NCBI GenBank assembly: GCA_964628385.1
Contig: CAZVOD010000011.1
Location: forward strand, 18,479-82,478
Direction: 5' to 3'
From: JANQPA01 sp964628385
Lineage (GTDB): Bacteria; Bacteroidota; Bacteroidia; Chitinophagales; Saprospiraceae
Length of the DNA: 64,000 nucleotides
Below the pieces are notes generated by a model. That model did no database searches, was not told where the DNA came from, and saw only the letters and a program-made list of their open reading frames with translations. How positions within the stretch are numbered: position 1 is the first letter of the stretch; the number at the start of each line of letters is the position of its first letter. A program made the translations under genes and the position numbers. This document shows positions 17,173 through 26,225 of the stretch, one piece after another.

Positions 17173-18270
17173 CTAAAAGCGATAGGCCGCTTTTTGTAGA
17201 GTTTTTACATCCTCAATCGGGCTGGGAGGATTAAGATAGCCCGCCAAAAATTGATAGATTTTAACCCTGACCTCTTTAGCTTTTTTAGTATCGATCCGGT
17301 CAAAAGTATGACCACCAGGAATATCTTCGTAAATCTCATATTCAAACTCTTTATCTTCTGCTTTTAACGCCTTGATCAAATGTTCTACCTCCAGGACATT
17401 TACGTCCGAATCGTTGGTGTTGGTATGTATCAGCAAGGGCGTTTCCAGTTTGTAAGCCTGCCAGGCCGGCGAACGACGGCGATATTCATCCGGATTATCA
17501 TGTGCCGTTTCTCCAATATGATAATCTACAGAGTAAAGCGCCCGGTATCCATCCGTTTTATACCCCATTCTGGCAATCAGGTCGCTTACAGGTACGCCCG
17601 CGTAAGCTACTTTATAAGCCTCCTGAAACTCAAAAATATTCATTAGGGTGATTAAGCCGCCGTGACTCCAACCAAAGATACCCACCCGGCTTTCATCTAC
17701 GATGTCATAATTGTCCAGCATATAATCTCTACTGGCTTTTACATCTTGTACTTCCAAACCACCGTAGTCGATGGATTCGTAAAAGCGACGGCCATATCCG
17801 GTGCTTCCTCTATATTCAGGTGCTACAACGATATACCCCTGTGCCATTAACTCTCTTAGGATATGGGTATAAAAAGTATTGAAATTACTATGTACACCGC
17901 CGTGTGGAAAAACCATCAGAGGATATTTCTTATCCGGTTCAATATTTTTGGGAATAAAAATATAGGTATTGAAGCGCAGAGGATTTGTATAGTAAGAAGG
18001 ATTAGCCGCTCCACCACTCATTGCCTTTCTCTTGTCAGCTCCCAGCGGTGGCCCGGTGAGCATTACTTTGTCAATGTAAGCTACATCTTCTAATTTATTG
18101 TAGAAAAGCACATCATCAATAGCCTTGGATACCTGATTAAAGGAATGCCTCAAATTTGAAACCTGACTTCTGAGGGCCTTGATTTCGTTCATGAGTTCTT
18201 CATTAGTTTGCCCCTCAACACAAGGCGTGAGGACAATCATTAATGCGATGATCTGAATAAATTTTTTCAT
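17173..18270 (-). CDS. Secreted S9-type (prolyl oligopeptidase-like) alpha/beta hydrolase
   Basis: The 365-residue product has a signal peptide (cleaved near VEGQ, residue 21) and a short helical stretch (25-55). A peptidase S9 catalytic domain follows: FPHGG oxyanion loop (121-125), nucleophile elbow GWSHGG (Ser202), aspartate in NTNDSDV (~282) and histidine in GGHTF (~318). The usual beta-propeller of true prolyl oligopeptidases is missing, so an aminopeptidase or esterase activity is as likely. It lies in a minus-strand run of secreted hydrolases. Confidence 0.82.
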   Translation of the reverse strand: MKKFIQIIALMIVLTPCVEGQTNEELMNEIKALRSQVSNLRHSFNQVSKAIDDVLFYNKLEDVAYIDKVMLTGPPLGADKRKAMSGGAANPSYYTNPLRFNTYIFIPKNIEPDKKYPLMVFPHGGVHSNFNTFYTHILRELMAQGYIVVAPEYRGSTGYGRRFYESIDYGGLEVQDVKASRDYMLDNYDIVDESRVGIFGWSHGGLITLMNIFEFQEAYKVAYAGVPVSDLIARMGYKTDGYRALYSVDYHIGETAHDNPDEYRRRSPAWQAYKLETPLLIHTNTNDSDVNVLEVEHLIKALKAEDKEFEYEIYEDIPGGHTFDRIDTKKAKEVRVKIYQFLAGYLNPPSPIEDVKTLQKAAYRF

Positions 18271-18492
18271 ACTTTAAATTTTGAATTACCAACCATTGGC
18301 ATCAGCTTTCGGGCAGTAACTTTTTATAGTAATAGACCTGTTTGACCAAAGTAAAACAGTTTGAAATCAATGGCTTTCCCCCGGCTTCTAGCCCTGCGAA
18401 ATAAGTTTGGTAAATTCATAAGACCCTTCCGACCAAAATCCCGGTGTATTCCCCCGTGGCAATAGCAATATAATTTTTCATAACCAATCCTT

Positions 18493-19731
18493 TTATCGCA
18501 TAATCAACAGTTTCATCATCTCATAAGCCGACTTTATTCCCTTTGTCCGGATGAAGTCTCGCGGCGTATCATCTCCTATCTCATAGGTTATTCCTTCAGC
18601 ATTTAATTGCTTATAAAACCAATTCTTGGAAGTAGGAGAATTAGCTCCGCTGGGAGAATCTTTGGGGGTATAATCAGGAAAAGCCTGATCAATACCCTGA
18701 ATCCAAAAATCTTTGTAGCCATCAATATTGGAAGTTAATTCTTCGCTCAAAGTGTAATAAACATCATCGTAAGTCGAGTGAAAGTCCAGGCCCAGTAAAG
18801 GCTTATTATTTTGTGCATTCAGCTCATCAACCATATAGTTGACTACCGCTCGTATTTCCGGCTGTCGATAGTACGCCCAATCTCTATTCAGATCAATACC
18901 CGCTGTACTATGCCTCCAATGCCCCAGGTCTACTCCGTCGGGATTCATTAAAGGGAAGACCAGTGCCCTGAATTTTTCTCTGAAGGCATTACTAAGCGGA
19001 GTATCCTCCAAAATGGCTTCCACAAAAGCCTGCATGGCCAAATATCCGGTAACCTCCGGTGGATGCTGACGACTAATAATCAGTATGGCGGCTTTATTTT
19101 TCTTCTCTCCTTGGCCTATTTCCAGATGCAGCAAATCACGCCCTGCTTTGCTTTTTCCAACCACAAAGAAAGAGACGTCGGGATGGTCGGCTTTGTCCAG
19201 GCACCAATTTCTGACGTCTGAAGAGTTGTGAATTTCCTGGGCAGCTACCCACAGCGTATCCGGCCCCAGCTCAAGATCCAAGAAAGCGTTGATACTATCA
19301 ACAGCCAGTGTAAAGGCAGCGCTGTCAATTCGTTCCCAGTTTTTTCCATCTGTACTCAGCTTTGGAAAATAACGATGCCTGCTATCGGTATAATTGAGTT
19401 CCAGTTGTATGTCCATTAGCTGGTCAGCCCATATTTTGAATGCATAATAAGGACTCGGATTAATAGGCGTATTTTCCGGCTCAATAGTTACTTTTACTTT
19501 GTTATCTTCCACAGCAACTATATCGTTGAGCCTTGCTCCATTAAAATTATTACTGGCATAAATACCCAGTTCTGCTAATTCAAAAAGACCTTTGTCCTGG
19601 TATTCGATAGGCCGGGTAGAAGTATCGACTTTTGTAGAAAATTCTTGCTGCTGTAGCTTTATACCTGAACAAGCTACTCCTAGCAGCATAATAGTCACTA
19701 CAATAAATTGGATAAGAGATGAGTTTTTCAT
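18493..19731 (-). CDS. M14-family zinc carboxypeptidase lipoprotein
   Basis: The 412-residue product has a lipobox LGVAC (Cys21), a beta-rich N-terminal domain (~40-170) and an M14 catalytic domain. The zinc ligands are visible in RQHPPE (His and Glu, ~residue 220), with NPDGVDLGHWRH and the GLDFHST block (second zinc histidine). YEIGDD near the end holds the likely catalytic glutamate. It should remove C-terminal residues from peptides or process cell-wall peptides at the cell surface. With the S9 hydrolase next to it, the context is extracellular peptide breakdown. Confidence 0.85.
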   Translation of the reverse strand: MKNSSLIQFIVVTIMLLGVACSGIKLQQQEFSTKVDTSTRPIEYQDKGLFELAELGIYASNNFNGARLNDIVAVEDNKVKVTIEPENTPINPSPYYAFKIWADQLMDIQLELNYTDSRHRYFPKLSTDGKNWERIDSAAFTLAVDSINAFLDLELGPDTLWVAAQEIHNSSDVRNWCLDKADHPDVSFFVVGKSKAGRDLLHLEIGQGEKKNKAAILIISRQHPPEVTGYLAMQAFVEAILEDTPLSNAFREKFRALVFPLMNPDGVDLGHWRHSTAGIDLNRDWAYYRQPEIRAVVNYMVDELNAQNNKPLLGLDFHSTYDDVYYTLSEELTSNIDGYKDFWIQGIDQAFPDYTPKDSPSGANSPTSKNWFYKQLNAEGITYEIGDDTPRDFIRTKGIKSAYEMMKLLIMR

Positions 19732-19916
19732 ACCGATAATCTGTCTTTAGTTGCAATGCGAAGAGATGAAGCAGGTTAGTATATCCCAAATGTGGGCAAG
19801 CCCGGCAACACACCTCCAAATGCCAGCCATTTTGTTAACAACCCTAAAATAAACAGAAAAAAACTTTAGGCAAGCCAATAGCCCAAAGAAAGTATTTGCT
19901 CATAAACCAGAGCTAA

Positions 19917-20777
19917 CTATCGGCTTACCAAAATCTCTACATATTCTTTTACCTGACTTTCGTAAAGGTCCATAATCATTTTAGTGGTCTTTCCTACTTT
20001 ACCATCGCCGACCAGAAAATCATCAATGGCTACTACGGGCATCACTTTTTTATTAGAGCCTGTTACAAACACTTCTTTTGCCTCCTTCAATTCCTGAACC
20101 GCTACTTCTCTTTCTTCTACAGTCAAAATATGCTGAGCGGCCTCCAGGACTCTTCTTCTGGTAATTCCGAAAAGGATGTTACTGGCTGGTGTTATCAGCC
20201 GCTTATCTTTGGTTACAATGAATAAATTAGAGCGTACAGCTTCCCTTACAAACGAGCCATCGTAATAAATAGCTTCAATAGCTCCGGCAGCTTTTATTTT
20301 GGGGATCAGTTGGATACCCATGGCATAATTAGTAGTTTTAATATCAGGTACTTCCCGCTGAAACTGGGCCGTAATCATTTTTACACCTTCTGTATAATAC
20401 TGATTAGGGTAACCACCAAAAGGGTATTGCATAACCATGAGATTGGGTTTTATGGGGGTGTAACCATCTTCGGTGTATCCGCCGGTGGCTACTAGTCGCA
20501 CCCCTGATTCAGGGACCTGATTGGCCTGCAATAATTCGTAAACCCAGTCTTTTAAAGTCTCGGAAGAAACGTCCAGCTCCAGATTCATTTTTTGTGCAGA
20601 TTGCATAAAGCGATGGATATAATCATCGATGAAAAGCGGCTGGTTATCATGAGTAAGGAAATAATCAAAAATGCCATATCCACGAATGATTCCAAGGTCA
20701 TTTACTTTGATCGATGCTGTAGTGGCATCAACCATTTCACCATTGACATTATAGTATTTTACCATGGCTGAGGACAA
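19917..20777 (-). CDS. Class IV PLP-dependent aminotransferase
   Basis: The 286-residue protein has the fold-type IV signatures: RGYGIFDYF near residue 32, IHRFMQSAQKM, the PLP lysine in PDIKTTNY (~149), and SFVREAVRSNLFIV with the glutamate that holds the pyridine nitrogen. Candidates are branched-chain amino acid aminotransferase, D-amino acid aminotransferase or aminodeoxychorismate lyase; I cannot choose between them. It is cytoplasmic. The ATG at 20777 or the one four codons inside could be the start. It precedes the secreted peptidase genes on the same strand and could use amino acids they release. Confidence 0.85.
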   Translation of the reverse strand: MSSAMVKYYNVNGEMVDATTASIKVNDLGIIRGYGIFDYFLTHDNQPLFIDDYIHRFMQSAQKMNLELDVSSETLKDWVYELLQANQVPESGVRLVATGGYTEDGYTPIKPNLMVMQYPFGGYPNQYYTEGVKMITAQFQREVPDIKTTNYAMGIQLIPKIKAAGAIEAIYYDGSFVREAVRSNLFIVTKDKRLITPASNILFGITRRRVLEAAQHILTVEEREVAVQELKEAKEVFVTGSNKKVMPVVAIDDFLVGDGKVGKTTKMIMDLYESQVKEYVEILVSR

Positions 20778-21035
20778 AATTATTAATTTAAGAAAGCTGC
20801 AAATAGTAAAATACCACTCTAAAATTCAAGAGAATGACTTTTTATCTGACAAAAAACTAATAGCAACAATAACACTGACATAAAATATGGTATTACATTT
20901 GGCTTTTCCCATGAATTTACCTAATTTAAATCAGCAACTAATCTTCAAGCAGAATAAAATTCTCAACTGACGATATTTCTCCATACACTTTTAAGTCAGG
21001 CAGCAGGTATATTTTCTAACCATAAAACTATATTG

Positions 21036-21170
21036 ATGAGCTTTAACACCGAAAACATCCGTGATATAGCCTTTCCTGGCCACTCCGGCTCCGGAAAAAC
21101 CAGCTTTGCCGAAAGCATGCTTTTTGTGGATACCAGGCTGTTCCACACGACTTACAACAGCAACTTATGA
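21036..21170 (+). pseudogene. N-terminal fragment of an EF-G-like translation GTPase
   Basis: A 44-codon frame starts with ATG at 21036 and reads MSFNTENIRDIAFPGHSGSG..., ending in TGA at 21168. ENIRDIAFPGHSGSGKTSFAE is very like the start of EF-G paralogues in Bacteroidota, with a complete P-loop GHSGSGKT at residues 15-22. After residue ~30 the similarity stops and a short unrelated tail follows; the remaining ~650 residues are absent. This is most simply a deletion remnant. The surrounding stretch 20778-21358 holds no other gene. Confidence 0.6.
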
Positions 21171-21306
21171 ATGAGGATTCGTCCGCAATACCTGCTTAGC
21201 AGGCAAAACTAAGAAGCCGTTCGTTTGTAGAATACAATAGAAAGTCTGAGTTGTAGGACAATAAAAGAGAGAATCAATTTAGTGTAAAAGCCAGTTTATA
21301 GGAATC

Positions 21307-21334
21307 GAGCAAAAGCTTTTTCAAGCTTTTGCTC
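21307..21334 (+). terminator. Strong rho-independent terminator hairpin
   Basis: GAGCAAAAGCTT pairs perfectly with AAGCTTTTGCTC around a 4-base loop, then TTTCTTT follows on the plus strand. The minus strand lacks a T tract, so it acts best on plus-strand transcripts, here those from the EF-G fragment region, but it also sits just beyond the nrdJ stop. Confidence 0.7.
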
Positions 21335-21358
21335 TTTCTTTATGCTGCATTTACGATA

Positions 21359-23917
21359 TTATCCACACTCGGAAAAACCACAGCTTTTACACATCAAACA
21401 TCCTTCTTTATAGATCAGTCCATCTGGATCACCGCAGTTGGTACACTCTTTCTTCTCGGCTCTAGTACCATCCGGAATGAATTTCTTAAGTGCACGGACG
21501 ATGCCATTTTTCCAGGTATTAATATAGTCTTTATCTACATTTAATCCTTCAACCATATTAACCACGTGGACAATCGGCATACCATGACGCAGCACTCCGG
21601 AGATTAACTTAGCATAGTTCCAATATTCTTGGCTAAATGATCTGGACAATCCCTCGATAGTAATTCTGTAGCCCTCACGATCCATAAACTGGAAATCATA
21701 GCGATTGCCATGGCCATTGTCACGCTCCTTGATGACCCATCCCTTGGTTACATAATCAGGCAGACGGAAAGTATCAACAGCTCTACCCGTGAATATTTCG
21801 TAAGGTTTGCCTTCGTACAGACCTATAACCGCAATCCAGTCTTCATCATTATTGTAGAACCTCAATACTGAAGCTTCCAGCTTTGTGGGTCGCTTGGGAG
21901 GCATAGTCTCCTTAAAGGTAGCATCGTCTTCTTTTTCGTCTTTTTTCTCATCAGAAATCAATACACCGGAACGAGAGCCATCGCGATAGATAGTACAACC
22001 CTTACAGCCTTCTTCCCATGCCGTTTCATAAATTTTCTGTACCATGCCAACGGTAGTCTCTTTAGGTACGTTTACCGTTACGCTGATAGAGTGATCTACC
22101 CACTTTTGAATAGCGCCCTGCATCTTTACCTTCTGTACCCAGTCAACATCATTAGCAGTACCCCTGTAATAAGGAGACTTTTCAATGATAGGCTGAAGTT
22201 CTTCGGCAGTCATTTTCTTAACCACTTCCGGATCGTAACCATTCGCTTTCAGCCAATCAAGGAATTTGTGGTGAAAAACGTGATATTCTTCCCAGTGATC
22301 TCCTACCTCGTCCACAAAGGATACTTTTACGTCCTTATCGTTAGGATTAACCTTACGACGGCGCTTGTAGTTGATCAGGAATACAGGCTCGATACCGGAA
22401 GTTGTCTGCGTCATCAAGCTTGTCGTACCCGTAGGTGCAATGGTCAATAAAGCGATATTCCGGCGACCGTACTTGATCATATCCTCATACAACTGCGGTG
22501 AAACTTCTTTCAACCTGTTTATAAACGGGTTAGCAGCTTCTCTCTTCGCATCAAATATTTCGAATGCTCCTCTTTCCTTTGCCATATCCACAGATGAACG
22601 ATAGGCGTTCAGGGCAATAGATCTATGTACTTTAACAGCAAACTCAGTTGCCTCATCACTTCCATATCTCAAGCCCAGTGCAGCCATCATATCTCCTTCG
22701 GCGGTGATACCCACCCCTGTTCTGCGGCCTTCCTGGCAAGTTTTTCTTATTTTCTTCCACAAATTATACTCCGTAGTCTTGATATCCTTATTTTCAGGAT
22801 CCATGTCAACCTTCTTCAGTATCTTGTCGATCTTTTCCAACTCCAGGTCAATGATATCATCCATGATACGTTGAGCTAACTGCACATGCACAGAAAACTT
22901 CTCAAAGTTGAATCTGGCATTCGGCGTAAATGGAGCTTCAACATAGCTGAATAAATTGATGGCCAAAAGGCGACAACTATCATATGGACATAAAGGAATC
23001 TCCCCACAAGGATTAGTAGAAACCGTATTGTAGCCCAGGTCAGCATAACAATCCGGTACAGACTCATTGATAACGGTATCCCAAAACAATACTCCAGGCT
23101 CCGCTGATTTCCAGGCGTTGTAAATGATTTTCTTCCATAACTTATTGGCGTCAATCTCCTGAACTACTTTGGGCTCCCTGGAATCAATAGGAAACTGCTG
23201 CTGGTACATCTGATTAGATGTGGCAGCCTTCATGAAATCATTATCAATCTTTACAGATACATTCGCACCAGTCACTTTACCTTGCTCTAACTTAGCATCT
23301 ATAAAGTCCTGAGCATCCGGATGTTTAACAGAGATGGATAACATCAAAGCCCCCCGGCGTCCATCCTGGGCTACTTCTCTGGTAGAATTGGAATAGCGCT
23401 CCATAAAAGGTACAATACCAGTAGAAGTCAAAGCACTATTCATTACCGGGCTACCCTTCGGACGGATATGCGATAGATCATGCCCAACACCTCCACGGCG
23501 TTTCATTAACTGTACCTGCTCTTCGTCAGTGCGAATGATTCCTCCATAGGAATCTGCTCCGTCACCTATAACAAAACAATTAGATAATGAAGAAACCTGA
23601 TATTTATTCCCGATACCGGCCATTGGGCTTCCCTGCGGAACGATGTATTTAAAACCTTTCAGGACTTCATAGATTTCTTCTTCTTTCAGAGGGTTGGCAT
23701 ATTTTTGTTCGATTCTGGCTACCTCTCCGGCAATACGACGATGCATGTCATCGGGCGTCAATTCATAAATGTTGCCAAAAGAATCTTTCAGGGCATACTT
23801 ATTGACCCAAACGCTGGCTGCCAGCTCATCTCCATTGAAATATTCAACAGCAGCTTTCAATGCTTCCTCATAAGCATAAGTCTTAACTTGCTTACTTAAT
23901 GTAACTCGATTAGTCAT
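21359..23917 (-). CDS. nrdJ: Adenosylcobalamin-dependent (class II) ribonucleotide reductase
   Basis: The 852-residue enzyme reduces ribonucleotides to deoxyribonucleotides for DNA synthesis. It shows the radical-enzyme core: SLSNCFV with a redox cysteine (~113), the block RRGGVGHDLSHIRPKGSPV, NPCGEIPLCPYDSCRL with the finger-loop Cys and Glu (~325-340), and TAPTGTTSLM-type phosphate loop (IAPTGTTSLM). The C-terminus ends in a zinc-ribbon-like CTNCGDPDG...CLMCKSCGFSECG. There is no nrdB radical subunit nearby and no ATP-cone at the N-terminus, consistent with class II. Length is typical and no intein is present. I saw no B12-box or NrdR-box in the leader. Confidence 0.92.
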   Translation of the reverse strand: MTNRVTLSKQVKTYAYEEALKAAVEYFNGDELAASVWVNKYALKDSFGNIYELTPDDMHRRIAGEVARIEQKYANPLKEEEIYEVLKGFKYIVPQGSPMAGIGNKYQVSSLSNCFVIGDGADSYGGIIRTDEEQVQLMKRRGGVGHDLSHIRPKGSPVMNSALTSTGIVPFMERYSNSTREVAQDGRRGALMLSISVKHPDAQDFIDAKLEQGKVTGANVSVKIDNDFMKAATSNQMYQQQFPIDSREPKVVQEIDANKLWKKIIYNAWKSAEPGVLFWDTVINESVPDCYADLGYNTVSTNPCGEIPLCPYDSCRLLAINLFSYVEAPFTPNARFNFEKFSVHVQLAQRIMDDIIDLELEKIDKILKKVDMDPENKDIKTTEYNLWKKIRKTCQEGRRTGVGITAEGDMMAALGLRYGSDEATEFAVKVHRSIALNAYRSSVDMAKERGAFEIFDAKREAANPFINRLKEVSPQLYEDMIKYGRRNIALLTIAPTGTTSLMTQTTSGIEPVFLINYKRRRKVNPNDKDVKVSFVDEVGDHWEEYHVFHHKFLDWLKANGYDPEVVKKMTAEELQPIIEKSPYYRGTANDVDWVQKVKMQGAIQKWVDHSISVTVNVPKETTVGMVQKIYETAWEEGCKGCTIYRDGSRSGVLISDEKKDEKEDDATFKETMPPKRPTKLEASVLRFYNNDEDWIAVIGLYEGKPYEIFTGRAVDTFRLPDYVTKGWVIKERDNGHGNRYDFQFMDREGYRITIEGLSRSFSQEYWNYAKLISGVLRHGMPIVHVVNMVEGLNVDKDYINTWKNGIVRALKKFIPDGTRAEKKECTNCGDPDGLIYKEGCLMCKSCGFSECG

Positions 23918-24460
23918 ATCTCTAAACTATTGATTGACAATAAATTTTATTTATACATAAGCGTTTCATCATAACAAGGATCATCTTCTTATCTCCGAAA
24001 CTTACTGATGAAAGTGATAATGAAAGCTTCCGGATATTCAGAAAACTTCTTGTTTATTTCCCCGAGATGAGTACCTAAAAGTCGATAGCTTGATCGGCAT
24101 TAAAACCGAATATTCAAGGACAGACTTTGTGTATTGGTACTCTAGCAGATAGTAATTGAATGGATTTATGAAAACCCTTTTTTTCCTGCAAAGACATTCT
24201 TTTATTAAGTCGCCGGTTCTACAAACCAAGTTGGTTATTTCTTAATTATGCTTTTAAATAGTTAAAACAAGATAGGAGCAAATGAAGCGGTTTTCAATTT
24301 TTTTTTTCCACAGCTGTTAATTGTCTAGTTTGCAATCAGCTATGTAACTAATTAAGCATCAACTAAAGGGAATTCCTGTATCCGGGAAGAAAAAGAGTGG
24401 TGAAATTACCACGGCCTGTTCCCCACTACTTGCTCTGATCACAGAATTTGGAGTCATTTA

Positions 24461-24478
24461 TTATCCACATTTCCACAA
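24461..24478 (+). promoter_or_regulatory. Tandem DnaA-box-like sequences
   Basis: TTATCCACA (24461-24469) is directly followed by TTTCCACAA (24470-24478). A further TTTTCCACA lies at 24304-24312. One is the exact consensus and two have a mismatch. Three sites in an AT-rich gap next to a parA gene are suggestive but may be chance. Confidence 0.3.
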
Positions 24479-24781
24479 TCCAACCCCCCATTTTTGAAAT
24501 TAATCATGGGAAATAGTTGTCTTTTCTACTTAAAAAACATTAATTTACTTGATAAACTGTTCGGCAGGTTTTTACTTGCCTTAATGTCTTGGTTTTAGCA
24601 TTATCATACATTTCAGGACAGTATGAGTAGTAATCATTGCGGTACTAAGAAGCTGTTTGAAATTGGTGTTTGAAACCTGTTAGAGTGGGTTTTGGAATAA
24701 AGCAAAATAAAGTAACCGACTTGCTTCAAGGATAGTTATTTTGCTATTTCAACAGCTTTGGTGAGTTGGTTTTTTTAAAAA

Positions 24782-24796
24782 TAACAATAATTGTTA
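24782..24796. promoter_or_regulatory. Inverted repeat TAACAAT-A-ATTGTTA at parA start
   Basis: A 7+1+7 perfect inverted repeat ends 7 bases before the parA ATG. It could be an autoregulatory operator for the ParA/RHH pair, since ribbon-helix-helix partners often repress their own operon. Confidence 0.4.
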
Positions 24797-24803
24797 ATAA
24801 ATT

Positions 24804-25571
24804 ATGGGACTTGTCATTTCTTTACTTAATCATAAGGGTGGTGTAGGCAAAACGACATCTGCTATCAATATAGGAGCTGCCTTGGTGGAATTGGGAAAAA
24901 AAGTATTATTGATTGACCTTGACCCTCAGGCCAATTTGACCTTGTCATTAGGGATACCCAGGCATCCTAACACTATCTATGAGGCAATCAGAGGAGAAAG
25001 CCCGCTGGTTCCATACAATGTAAAAGAAAACCTAGACGTTGTAATCTCTACTTTGGATTTATCGGGCGCAGAAATGGAACTGATCAATGAAGCTGGCCGG
25101 GAATTTATCATGAGAGAACTCTTTGAGCCGCTTAAAGATAATTATGACTATCTGATTATTGATTGTCCTCCCTCGCTGGGTTTGCTCACACTCAATGCAT
25201 TGACCAGTAGTGATATTGTGTATATTCCGCTTCAGACGGAATTTTTGGCGATGCAGGGCCTGGCCAAGATCAAGCAGATCATACAGAAGGTAAAGTTGAG
25301 ATTGAACAAAAAGCTGGAAATAGGCGGAGTTATACCTACGATGTACGACCACAGAAAAGTATTGAACCGAGACGTTGTAGCAACCATCAAGAAATATTTT
25401 GGTGCCCTGGTATTCGAAACAATGATCAGGGACAATGTAGCGCTGGCAGAGGCGCCGGCACAACGCAAAGATATTTTTGCTTATAATCCGAATAGTTCCG
25501 GCGCTGAAGATTATCTGGCGCTGGCCAGAGAAATTCTTGAACGTACTGAGAAGGTAGCCGTAGAGGCCTAA
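24804..25571 (+). CDS. parA: ParA/Soj-family partition ATPase
   Basis: The 255-residue ATPase has the deviant Walker A motif KGGVGKTT (residues 10-17), Walker A' DLDPQANLT and the DCPPSLG switch region. It lacks an N-terminal DNA-binding domain. Such proteins bind nucleoid DNA as ATP dimers and move or space chromosomes, plasmids or protein cargoes. The next gene on the strand, 51 bases on from its true start, is not a canonical ParB but a small protein with a C-terminal ribbon-helix-helix, so this is either a second partition-type system beside the usual parAB or a cargo-positioning ATPase. An inverted repeat lies just upstream. Confidence 0.9.
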   Translation: MGLVISLLNHKGGVGKTTSAINIGAALVELGKKVLLIDLDPQANLTLSLGIPRHPNTIYEAIRGESPLVPYNVKENLDVVISTLDLSGAEMELINEAGREFIMRELFEPLKDNYDYLIIDCPPSLGLLTLNALTSSDIVYIPLQTEFLAMQGLAKIKQIIQKVKLRLNKKLEIGGVIPTMYDHRKVLNRDVVATIKKYFGALVFETMIRDNVALAEAPAQRKDIFAYNPNSSGAEDYLALAREILERTEKVAVEA

Positions 25572-25622
25572 TCAACCGCAAACTATAATTTTTGAAAAGT
25601 ATTGGTTCAATACCATTTAAAT

Positions 25623-26126
25623 ATGAGCAAGAAGAAATTTACAGAAGGGTTGGAGAGTTTGTTTGCAGAGCCATCAGAGGAGTTGATACAGATGGATCAG
25701 TCTATGTTGTCTGCCTCGCCTTCAGCATCCCGGAAGCCTTCACAACTTAAGCCCAAAGAAAAGCCACGAAAATCCAATTCAAAAAACTTTGAGGAGGACT
25801 TACATTCTTTTCTTCAGGATGCTTTCAAAGAATCGCTTGAGGAAAAAATCCCTGGTTCAAGTCCTTTACCTCCCGATTTGGAAATTAAAAAACGGACGAA
25901 AAAACCAGCGGATGGAATTGACTCGCTGATCAGAAATACTATTGAGCCAGAAAAGATAGTCTTCAAAGGAAAAAGTATAAAACAGGTGGTGGTAACTTTT
26001 GATGAAGAAAAACTGAAAAAGCTTAAAAAGATCGCCAGGTTAGAAAAAAAATATTTGCGAAAAGTCATCAATGATATTGTTGATGAGTTCATCCACGACT
26101 ATGACTCAAGAAGAAAAGAATCGTAG
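25623..26126 (+). CDS. ParA partner with disordered N-terminus and C-terminal ribbon-helix-helix
   Basis: I chose the ATG at 25623 (MSKKKFTEGLESLF), giving 167 residues; the upstream TTG at 25602 adds an unlikely leader. Residues ~1-110 are low complexity and rich in Ser, Pro, Lys and Glu, with a conserved-looking FTEGLESLF start that could be the ParA-contact peptide. Residues ~123-165 read KQVVVTFDEEKLKKLKKIAR..., a beta-strand plus two helices as in ribbon-helix-helix DNA-binding dimers. The layout matches type Ib partition partners in principle, with the DNA-binding domain at the C-terminus. Function is inferred from pairing with parA. Confidence 0.7.
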   Translation: MSKKKFTEGLESLFAEPSEELIQMDQSMLSASPSASRKPSQLKPKEKPRKSNSKNFEEDLHSFLQDAFKESLEEKIPGSSPLPPDLEIKKRTKKPADGIDSLIRNTIEPEKIVFKGKSIKQVVVTFDEEKLKKLKKIARLEKKYLRKVINDIVDEFIHDYDSRRKES

Positions 26127-26162
26127 AATTTAAATTATATTTCACCATATTTCTAACTATAA

Positions 26163-26196
26163 CGAGGGTGCCCCTTATCAGGAAGAGGCACCCTCG
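26163..26196 (+). terminator. Hairpin after the parA operon
   Basis: CGAGGGTGCC (26163-26172) pairs with GGCACCCTCG (26187-26196), a 10-bp GC-rich stem with a 14-base loop and a short T stretch after it. It sits between the ParA-partner gene and the dead T9SS fragment facing it. Confidence 0.65.
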
Positions 26197-26225
26197 CTTT
26201 ATGATAAGTGTAGCAGACTTGCCTG

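Larger units (their letters stand above)
23918..24803. other. 886-bp intergenic region between divergent nrdJ and parA
   Basis: No gene or RNA is recognisable here. The stretch is AT-rich with long T runs. It contains a perfect DnaA-box consensus TTATCCACA (24461), two near matches (24304 and 24470) and a 7+1+7 inverted repeat at the parA start. Divergent promoters for nrdJ and parA must lie here. The size and content make a replication- or partition-related site conceivable. Confidence 0.4.

Noticed and set aside
21359..21372. TTATCCACA-like sequence at the end of nrdJ as a DnaA box
   Set aside because: It is part of the conserved zinc-ribbon codons and isolated from other boxes.
23918..24240. 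Cobalamin riboswitch upstream of the B12-dependent reductase
   Set aside because: I looked for a B12-box-like GCCACTG motif and the surrounding stems on the minus strand and found none.
25059..25463. 134-codon minus-strand frame inside parA
   Set aside because: It is antisense to a conserved ATPase and has no recognisable features.
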